Shown here: positions 39,214 through 44,642 of the stretch, piece by piece | Layout: each line of letters starts with the position of its first letter | Numbering within the stretch: the stretch's first letter is position 1 | DNA from: Candidatus Faecousia excrementigallinarum | GTDB taxonomy: Bacteria; Bacillota; Clostridia; Oscillospirales; Oscillospiraceae | DNA: 44,642 bases | Assembly (NCBI GenBank): GCA_018713285.1 | Contig: DVFK01000065.1 | Location: 1 to 44,642 of the forward strand | Direction: 5' to 3' | The notes under the pieces: model-generated | What the model was told of the DNA's origin: nothing | Seen by the model: only the letters and a program-made list of their open reading frames with translations | Databases searched by the model: none | Translations under genes and position numbers: made by a program

Positions 39214-41139
39214 ATGAAAGTAACCTTCCAAATCCAGGGGGGCACCCCTGTGGAAATCGAATGCAACGCAGGAGATAACCTGCTGGAGCTGGCCCGCCGG
39301 GCCAATGTGGCCATTGACGCCCCCTGCTCCGGCAACGGCTCCTGCGGCAAATGCCGGGTGCAGCTGCTGTCCGGCGAGCTGGAGAGCATCCCCTCCCGGC
39401 ATATCACCCCGGAGGAATACGAAGCCGGCTGGCGCTTAAGCTGCAGCTGCAAGGTGGTAGGGGACTGCACCGTGCTGGTGCCGGATATCGCCTCTGCCTA
39501 CCAGTCCCGGATGAAAACCGCCGACCTCAGCTCCCCGGAGGAAGTGGCAATCTTCCAGGAAACCCAGGAGCAGCTGAAGGAAAGCGGTATTGTCTTTGAA
39601 AATCCCTTCCTGAGCCTGGAGCTGACCATGGAGGAGCCCACCCTGGAGGACACCATGCCGGACAACGAGCGTCTGACCCGGGCCATCCAGGAGCAGCTGG
39701 AAGTGGAAACCGTGGAGATTCCCTTCTGTGTCATGGAAAAGCTTGCCTCCACCCTTCGCCGGGAGCAGTTCCATGTGCGGGTCAAGGGCGAGAAGCAGGG
39801 CAATACCTTCCGGTGTATGGAGATTACCGGACCCCAGGACTCTGTGATTGCCGGCTGCGCCATTGACATCGGCACCACCACCGTCACCATGGTGCTGGTG
39901 GACCTGGAAAGCGGAAAAATCCTGGCCAAAGGCTCCTCCGGCAACGGACAGATTCGCTATGGCGCCGATGTGATTAACCGGATTATCCAGCAGGCCAAGC
40001 CCGGCGGACGAAAGAGCCTCCAGGATGCCATCATCAAGGAGACCCTTACCCCCATCATTGCCAACCTTTGCCGCTCTGCCGGAATCTCTGCCCGGAGCAT
40101 TCTCCGGCTCTCGGTGGGCGCAAACACCACCATGAACCACCTGTTTATAGGGGTGGATGCAGAGCCGGTGCGGATGGAGCCTTACATCCCCAGCTTCTTC
40201 TCCTGGGAGGGACTGAAAGCTGGAGATCTGAAACTCCCTGCCAACCCCCTGGCTCCTGTGATCATCGCCCCCAATATCGGCTCCTATGTAGGCGGCGACA
40301 TCACCGCCGGTACCCTGGCCACCGGATTGTGGGACTCGGACGAGATGAGCCTGTTCATCGACCTGGGCACCAACGGTGAGATTGTCTTTGGCAACCGGGA
40401 CTTTATGATGAGCTGCGCCTGTTCTGCCGGCCCTGCCTTTGAGGGCGGCGACATCTCCTGCGGTATGCGTGCCACCGACGGTGCCATTGAAGCCTGCGTC
40501 CTGGACAAGGACACCATGGAGCCCACCCTCACCGTTGTGGGAGATGCAGAGCAGAAGCCGGTGGGTATCTGCGGCTCCGGTATCATCGATATTATCTCCG
40601 AGCTGTTCCGCTGTGGCATTATCAACGCCAAGGGCCTGTTTGTCCGGGAGGGCAGCCGGGTGCAACGGGACGAGCACGGTATGGGCCGGTTTGTGCTGGC
40701 CACTTCTGAGGAATCGGAAACCGGACGGGAAATCTCCATCAACGAGGTGGATATTGACAACTTCATCCGGGCTAAGGGAGCCATCTTCTCCGCCATCCAC
40801 ACCCTGTTGGAGGCGGTGGACATGGACAGCTCCATGATTGACCGGGTGTATGTGGCCGGCGGCATCGGCTCCGGCATCAATATGAAAAACTCCGTGAACA
40901 TCGGAATGCTGCCGGATGTGGAGCTGGAGAAGTTCCGCTATATCGGCAATTCCTCCCTCAGCGGCGCTTACGCCATGGTGATGAGCGATGCAGCGGTGGA
41001 AAAATGCACCCAGCTGGCTACCAACATGACCTACCTGGAGCTGAGCACCCACCCCGGCTATATGGATAATTTTGTGGCAGCCTGCTTCCTGCCTCATACG
41101 GACGCACGGATGTTCCCCAACAGCCGGCAGGAGGTGTGA
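39214..41139 (+). CDS. acsV: Corrinoid protein reductive activator (RACo/AcsV type)
   Basis: RACo proteins use ATP to return inactive Co(II) of the corrinoid protein to Co(I). The 641-residue product has an N-terminal plant-type [2Fe-2S] domain with ligands C38, C44, C47 and C77 (CSGNGSCGKC), a linker domain (about 100-215), and a C-terminal ASKHA-type ATPase (AIDIGTTTVTMVLVDLESG near 226, LFIDLGTNGE near 390). It follows acsB by 59 bp. The ATG has AAAGGA about 11 nt upstream. The target would be the AcsD/AcsC-E complex of this operon. Confidence 0.94.
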   Translation: MKVTFQIQGGTPVEIECNAGDNLLELARRANVAIDAPCSGNGSCGKCRVQLLSGELESIPSRHITPEEYEAGWRLSCSCKVVGDCTVLVPDIASAYQSRMKTADLSSPEEVAIFQETQEQLKESGIVFENPFLSLELTMEEPTLEDTMPDNERLTRAIQEQLEVETVEIPFCVMEKLASTLRREQFHVRVKGEKQGNTFRCMEITGPQDSVIAGCAIDIGTTTVTMVLVDLESGKILAKGSSGNGQIRYGADVINRIIQQAKPGGRKSLQDAIIKETLTPIIANLCRSAGISARSILRLSVGANTTMNHLFIGVDAEPVRMEPYIPSFFSWEGLKAGDLKLPANPLAPVIIAPNIGSYVGGDITAGTLATGLWDSDEMSLFIDLGTNGEIVFGNRDFMMSCACSAGPAFEGGDISCGMRATDGAIEACVLDKDTMEPTLTVVGDAEQKPVGICGSGIIDIISELFRCGIINAKGLFVREGSRVQRDEHGMGRFVLATSEESETGREISINEVDIDNFIRAKGAIFSAIHTLLEAVDMDSSMIDRVYVAGGIGSGINMKNSVNIGMLPDVELEKFRYIGNSSLSGAYAMVMSDAAVEKCTQLATNMTYLELSTHPGYMDNFVAACFLPHTDARMFPNSRQEV

Positions 41140-41140
41140 T

Positions 41141-41752
41141 ATGCAGGTAGAAAACCACAAGGAAGAAGTACCCTTTTCCTTTTACGAGGAGAAATTCCGG
41201 CAGCTTCAGCCGGAGAATGTGCTGAATCGGCTGTCCGGGGTAGCGTGGGACGGGAAGGAATTTACCCTGACGCTGCTGGGCAGGAATTTTGCCATTGCCC
41301 ATCCGGACTACGCCATCCGAGCTTTGGACGGCGGGGCGCTGCCCCCTCTGCCTACCCAGACCTTTCTGCTGCGGTACCTGCTTGAAAGCCGGGATGTGGC
41401 ATGGAAAGGGGAGTGGAAGACCTTCCGGGAAATGCCCTGGGGTGAGATGTACATCACCCCCTATACCGGCCGGGTGCTGACCCGGGCGGCCTTCACCCTG
41501 GGAACCCGGATTGGAAAATTCCGGGCAGCTGCAGAAAAAATGGGAGCCGAACCGGTACCCCACGGCGATGCGGGCTTCCGCTTCACTCTGGTAGGCGGCT
41601 ACCAGATGCAGATTCTTGTATGGGAAGGGGACGAGGAGTTCCCCCCCAGCGCCCAGGTGCTCTACTCCGACAACTTTGCCGAAGGCTTTGCAGCAGAGGA
41701 CCGGGTGGTAGCGGGCGATATTCTCATCTCCACCCTGAAAGCCAATCTATAA
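41141..41752 (+). CDS. DUF3786 protein of the acs cluster
   Basis: The 203-residue protein matches the DUF3786 type often found next to acs genes: short N-terminal helix, VAWDGKEFTLTLLG, LPTQTFLLRYLL, a GEMYITPYTGRVL segment and a C-terminal VLYSDNFAEGFAAEDRVVAGDI. It has no cysteine-rich cluster motif and no membrane segment. Function is unknown; gene linkage suggests a role in maturation or activity of the corrinoid or A-cluster proteins. It starts right after the acsV stop with AGGAGGTG upstream, so translation may be coupled. Confidence 0.85.
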   Translation: MQVENHKEEVPFSFYEEKFRQLQPENVLNRLSGVAWDGKEFTLTLLGRNFAIAHPDYAIRALDGGALPPLPTQTFLLRYLLESRDVAWKGEWKTFREMPWGEMYITPYTGRVLTRAAFTLGTRIGKFRAAAEKMGAEPVPHGDAGFRFTLVGGYQMQILVWEGDEEFPPSAQVLYSDNFAEGFAAEDRVVAGDILISTLKANL

Positions 41753-41755
41753 AAG

Positions 41756-41789
41756 AAGAGCCTTGACCCTTTGGGTCAAGGCTCTTTTG
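41756..41789. terminator. Terminator of the acs operon
   Basis: AAGAGCCTTGACCC pairs perfectly with 41773-41786 around TTT and a T run is part of the 3' arm. The immA stop lies within it, so it serves both strands. Confidence 0.92.
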
Positions 41790-42216
41790 CAGGAAAATCC
41801 ATGCCCCGGGCTTCTTTCCAGTAGGTAAGGGCCCGGCATACATCCGCCTCCGGCAGCTCGAAAAAATCCGACAGCTGCCAGGGCTCGGTGTAGCCCTGGG
41901 AGAAGGCCTGGGCAAAATCCGCAGGGGTGAGGAAGTGCTCTGCTACATACCGGTTTGCCCGGTATTCGCTCCGCTCCACCAGCTCAAAGGGACTGTCTAC
42001 CTTGTGGAGCGCCCCGGTGGCAACATGACCCAGCTCGTGGCAGCATACCCCCCGCAGCAGCTTCAAAGAGGGCAGTTTTCCCAGATTCAGAAAGACCGCA
42101 TAAAAGCCATGGTCCCGGATGGTGGCGGCTTCCTGAGGACAGCGGTCAAAGGGGATCACATCCACCTGATTTTCCCGGCAGTATTCATAAAAATCCGACA
42201 GCTCAAACAATGGCAT
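41776..42216 (-). CDS. ImmA/IrrE-family metallopeptidase
   Basis: The 146-residue protein has the zinc-protease motif HELGH at 60-64 and the later glutamate region (RSEYRANRYVAEHFL) of the ImmA/IrrE family. In mobile elements such proteins cleave the partner repressor to lift repression. It overlaps the upstream XRE gene by one base (TGATG), so the pair is coupled. No integrase, phage or conjugation genes are nearby, so this is an orphan pair or a domesticated stress switch. Confidence 0.9.
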   Translation of the reverse strand: MPLFELSDFYEYCRENQVDVIPFDRCPQEAATIRDHGFYAVFLNLGKLPSLKLLRGVCCHELGHVATGALHKVDSPFELVERSEYRANRYVAEHFLTPADFAQAFSQGYTEPWQLSDFFELPEADVCRALTYWKEARGMDFPAKEP

Positions 42217-42548
42217 CAGTCCTTTTTCTCCCGGCGGCTGCGCATCAGGCGCACCATCTCCCGGACGGTTTCCTTGTCCTCCTGGCTCAGCTCCCGGAAG
42301 TCCCCATAGAAGGCAATGTCCACCTCCTCCAGCACGTCCCGGCTTTCCTCCTCCCCCAGCAGATACCCCACGGAAACGCCGAAGTAGGCGGCAATCTTCT
42401 GGGCGGTCTGGGCGTTGACGGTTTTCTTCCGCTCCATTTTGAGATCCGTCATCAACCCCCGGCTTAGCCCCAGCTCGTCGCAGAGCCGCCCGGGGCGAAT
42501 GCCCTTGTCATTGCACAAAGAGAGAATGGTGTCATACAGGTTGCCCAT
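42216..42548 (-). CDS. XRE-family repressor
   Basis: The 110-residue protein has an N-terminal helix-turn-helix (about 5-62; RPGRLCDELGLSRGLMTDLK and TAQKIAAYFGVSVGYLLG) and a short charged C-terminal tail that is probably the site of oligomerisation or of cleavage by the ImmA partner. GGAGG precedes the ATG at 42548; the extension to 42605 is rejected. Its own promoter is covered by GTAC-containing repeats, which suggests autoregulation. Confidence 0.9.
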   Translation of the reverse strand: MGNLYDTILSLCNDKGIRPGRLCDELGLSRGLMTDLKMERKKTVNAQTAQKIAAYFGVSVGYLLGEEESRDVLEEVDIAFYGDFRELSQEDKETVREMVRLMRSRREKKD

Positions 42549-42610
42549 GGTTTCTACCTCCAGCCAAAAGGCCACGGGCTGAGGGATTCTCGCCCGTTGC
42601 ATCAAATATT

Positions 42611-42675
42611 GTACCCTTCCGGGTACGATACGGAATTTTCAAGTATATTTTAGTACTTGATAGGGTACTTGTCAA
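42611..42675 (-). promoter_or_regulatory. XRE-immA promoter with GTAC-type operator sites
   Basis: On the minus strand TTGACA (42675-42670) and TAAAAT (42652-42647) are 17 bp apart. AAGTAC occurs twice in the spacer, an AAGTA/TACTT dyad (42641-42658) covers the -10 box, and GTACCC/GGGTAC (42611-42626) lies downstream. These are probable binding sites of the XRE repressor. Confidence 0.72.
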
Positions 42676-42732
42676 GGGCCATTTTTGGGAGCTGTCCATA
42701 CTGTATCAGAAAAACAGTACAATAAACTGGAC

Positions 42733-42765
42733 AAAAAGAGGCTGCTTCCGGAAGAAGCAGCCTCT
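42733..42765 (-). terminator. brnQ terminator
   Basis: AGAGGCTGCTTC and GAAGCAGCCTCT form a perfect 12-bp stem. On the minus strand TTTTTG follows. Confidence 0.92.
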
Positions 42766-42769
42766 AAAA

Positions 42770-44080
42770 TTATGCCTTTTTCCTGGTCAGGGCCATAAGC
42801 AGTAAGCTTAAAAGCACCATCACCAACCCAACGCTGACCCAGCCGAAGCTGAGGGCGTAGAAGGGAAGATAAGAAAGCAGGGTGCTCACAAACCCCAGGG
42901 GAACCTTACAGGTTTCCAGAGCGTACAGGATGCTCACAAGCCCCACACCCCCAATGACACAGGGATAGATGTAAGGATTCCTGGAGATCCACCGATGGCA
43001 AAGCCCCAGAAGAATCAGAGCAATGCACATGGGATAGATGGCCTCCAGTACCGGCACGGAAATGCTGAGAATGGTGTTCAGCCCCTGGTTGCAGATGAGG
43101 AAGGAGAAGATAGTGGTGACAATGACCAGCGCTTTGTAAGACAGCTTGGGATACATTTCTGAAAAATACTCAGACAGGGAGGTAATCAACCCCACACAGG
43201 TGGTGAGGCAGGCCAGGGTGAAGATGGAGGCCAGGAGAATGGCACCGGGCTCCCCAAAGAGCTGTGCCACAATGCACCGGAGGGTCCAGGCACCGTTATC
43301 CTGCAAAGGATAAACCCCGGAGCTGCTGCACCCCATATAGGCCAGCATAATGTAAACCACCGCCAGAAGCCCTCCGGCCAGAGCACCGGTTTTCAGGGTA
43401 TAGGAGATAATGGAGCGGTTGTTGGAAATGCCATAGCTGCGCAGGGTAGCGGCAATCACCACGCCGAAGTTCAGGGCGGCGATGGTATCCATGGTGAGAT
43501 ACCCCTCCCGGAATCCGGTGAGGAAGGGGGAATCTGCGTAAGCGCCCTGGGCAGGTGCCACCTGATTTTTGCCTCCAATCAGAAAGGCAGCAAAGAGAAC
43601 CACCATCAAAAGGAGAAGAATCGGGGTGAGAATGCTCCCCATCCGCTCCACCAGCTTGTTGGGATTCAGAGACAGCCATGCTGCCAACAGGAAGAAAATC
43701 AAAGAATACCCCAGCATAAACAGCTTCAAATTGCTGCCCTCCGGCAAATAGGGAGCAACTGCCATCTCAAACGGCACAGAGGCGGCTCTGGGAATGGCCA
43801 GCCCGGGGCCGATGGATAGAAAAATCAGCAGGGTAAAGATTTTGGTAAAGGTCGTACCTACCCAATCTGTGAGCCTGTTCAGCCCATCCGCCTGGGAGAT
43901 AACCAACACTCCCAGTACCGGAAGCACCACACCGGTGGCAAGAAAGCCCAGCAGGGCAGGGAGGGTCTGGGTGCCGGCATTCTGCCCCAAAAAGGGAGGG
44001 AAAATCAGGTTTCCGGCACCAAAGAACATGGAAAACAGCATAAAGCTGATAAAAAGCACATTTCTCTTATTCAGTTTCAT
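42770..44080 (-). CDS. brnQ: Branched-chain amino acid transporter BrnQ
   Basis: The 436-residue membrane protein belongs to the BrnQ/LIVCS family, which imports Leu, Ile and Val with Na+ or H+. The N-terminal SFMLFSMFFGAGNLIFPPFLG is the family signature, and about twelve membrane helices follow, with CLTTCVGLITSLSEYF in the second half. AAGGAG precedes the ATG. It lies 17 bp downstream of the Nudix gene and likely shares its promoter. Confidence 0.95.
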   Translation of the reverse strand: MKLNKRNVLFISFMLFSMFFGAGNLIFPPFLGQNAGTQTLPALLGFLATGVVLPVLGVLVISQADGLNRLTDWVGTTFTKIFTLLIFLSIGPGLAIPRAASVPFEMAVAPYLPEGSNLKLFMLGYSLIFFLLAAWLSLNPNKLVERMGSILTPILLLLMVVLFAAFLIGGKNQVAPAQGAYADSPFLTGFREGYLTMDTIAALNFGVVIAATLRSYGISNNRSIISYTLKTGALAGGLLAVVYIMLAYMGCSSSGVYPLQDNGAWTLRCIVAQLFGEPGAILLASIFTLACLTTCVGLITSLSEYFSEMYPKLSYKALVIVTTIFSFLICNQGLNTILSISVPVLEAIYPMCIALILLGLCHRWISRNPYIYPCVIGGVGLVSILYALETCKVPLGFVSTLLSYLPFYALSFGWVSVGLVMVLLSLLLMALTRKKA

Positions 44081-44097
44081 AGGGAACGCTCCTTCTC

Positions 44098-44547
44098 TTA
44101 TCTGATTTGGACGTCCCAGGCACCATGGTGGGGAATGTATTGAAATTCCGTCAAATCATCCCGGTCAAAAACAGAGAGCAGCTCCTGAAAATCCGCCACG
44201 GTTGGAAGCTCAGGAATTTGAGCGCGCTCCACCCAAACCATCTGCCCCTCGGCAGAGGAACGGAGCTGACCCTCAAAATCCTGGGTTTTGAACAGAAATA
44301 CCAGATAGCGGCCCCGGTCAATGGGAAACTGCTTCAGGCCACAGAGCCTGGGGTGAAAAATCCTCAACCCGGTTTCTTCCTGCATTTCTCGAATGACCGC
44401 ATCCACAATGGACTCTCCTGCTTCCACATGCCCGCCGGGAAGGGCGTACCCCTGCCAATCAGGCTTCACACGCTTTTGAAGAAGAACCTGGCTGCCCCTG
44501 TAAACCAGACACAGAACGGTCAATTCGACAGATTCCCTACGCTCCAC
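44098..44547 (-). CDS. Nudix hydrolase
   Basis: The protein is a MutT/YjhB-like Nudix hydrolase that cleaves nucleoside diphosphates linked to another group. The Nudix box is complete: GGHVEAGES, then REMQEETGL, starting near residue 39 of the proposed product. The start is uncertain. The open frame reaches 44640, but a promoter (44585-44613) would begin transcription near 44578, so the ATGs at 44640 and 44598 are excluded. GTG at 44547 gives 149 residues, the normal size for the family. Substrate is not predictable. Transcribed with brnQ. Confidence 0.88.
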   Translation of the reverse strand: MERRESVELTVLCLVYRGSQVLLQKRVKPDWQGYALPGGHVEAGESIVDAVIREMQEETGLRIFHPRLCGLKQFPIDRGRYLVFLFKTQDFEGQLRSSAEGQMVWVERAQIPELPTVADFQELLSVFDRDDLTEFQYIPHHGAWDVQIR

Positions 44548-44584
44548 ACGAAACACCACCACCTGAACAAGTGTAATTGCTGGG

Positions 44585-44613
44585 ATTGTAACATACATTA
44601 AAGCATTTGACAA
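44585..44613 (-). promoter_or_regulatory. Promoter of the Nudix-brnQ operon
   Basis: On the minus strand TTGTCA (44613-44608) and TACAAT (44590-44585) are 17 bp apart. Confidence 0.65.
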
Positions 44614-44642
44614 TACAAAAAAGAAAAAATGTTTTTCCATAG

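Overview
The window reads as chromosome of an anaerobic gut-type Clostridia, probably Oscillospiraceae-like. The evidence is a moderately GC-rich genome with strong AGGAGG-type ribosome sites, a SCIFF ranthipeptide locus, a mannose-family PTS beside murQ, CODH/ACS-type Wood-Ljungdahl genes and a DUF1858 protein. The species cannot be named from sequence alone.

Layout. 1-343: distal end of a type I-C-like CRISPR array whose leader and cas genes lie off the left edge. 492-3062: an MFS transporter and an O-antigen-ligase-type membrane protein. 3120-12247: a nucleoside island, with deoD and a UroD-family gene facing left and a BMP lipoprotein, ABC ATPase, two permeases and a second UroD-family gene facing right, closed by a convergent ROK regulator. 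12480-13933: patatin-like lipase and tag. 13968-20251: MurNAc recycling, with a MurR/RpiR regulator divergent from murQ, a tandem GNAT, a PIG-L-like protein and a complete mannose-family PTS (IIB, IIC, IID, IIA). 20366-24981: PAP2 protein, M28 peptidase, yebC, Nif3-like protein, trmK and a DUF1858 protein. 25156-31354: three tRNA genes (Arg-ACG, Ser-UGA, Gly-CCC), a His-tailed DMT exporter, a HAD phosphatase, SCIFF precursor and maturase, a PLP decarboxylase and two small paralogous proteins. 31805-41752: metF, cooC, acsD, a fused acsC-acsE, acsB, an acsV/RACo activator and a DUF3786 gene. 41776-44613: an ImmA/XRE pair, brnQ and a Nudix hydrolase.

How the genes fit together. The acs cluster encodes methyl-THF formation, methyl transfer to the corrinoid iron-sulfur protein, its reductive activation and acetyl-CoA synthase, but no CODH catalytic subunit (acsA) is present here. 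The methyltransferase is fused to the corrinoid subunit it serves. The nucleoside island combines uptake and phosphorolysis with two UroD-superfamily enzymes of unknown substrate. The murQ cluster looks like a route for amino-sugar uptake and ether cleavage.

The least explained signal is non-coding. Just downstream of tRNA-Arg and tRNA-Ser sit two elements of about 110-125 nt with the same order of parts. Each starts with an inverted copy of its own tRNA 3' tail, continues with a conserved palindrome and two hairpins of unrelated sequence, and ends with a direct copy of the tRNA tail. Together the parts would fold into a four-way junction. I recognise no named element with this architecture.
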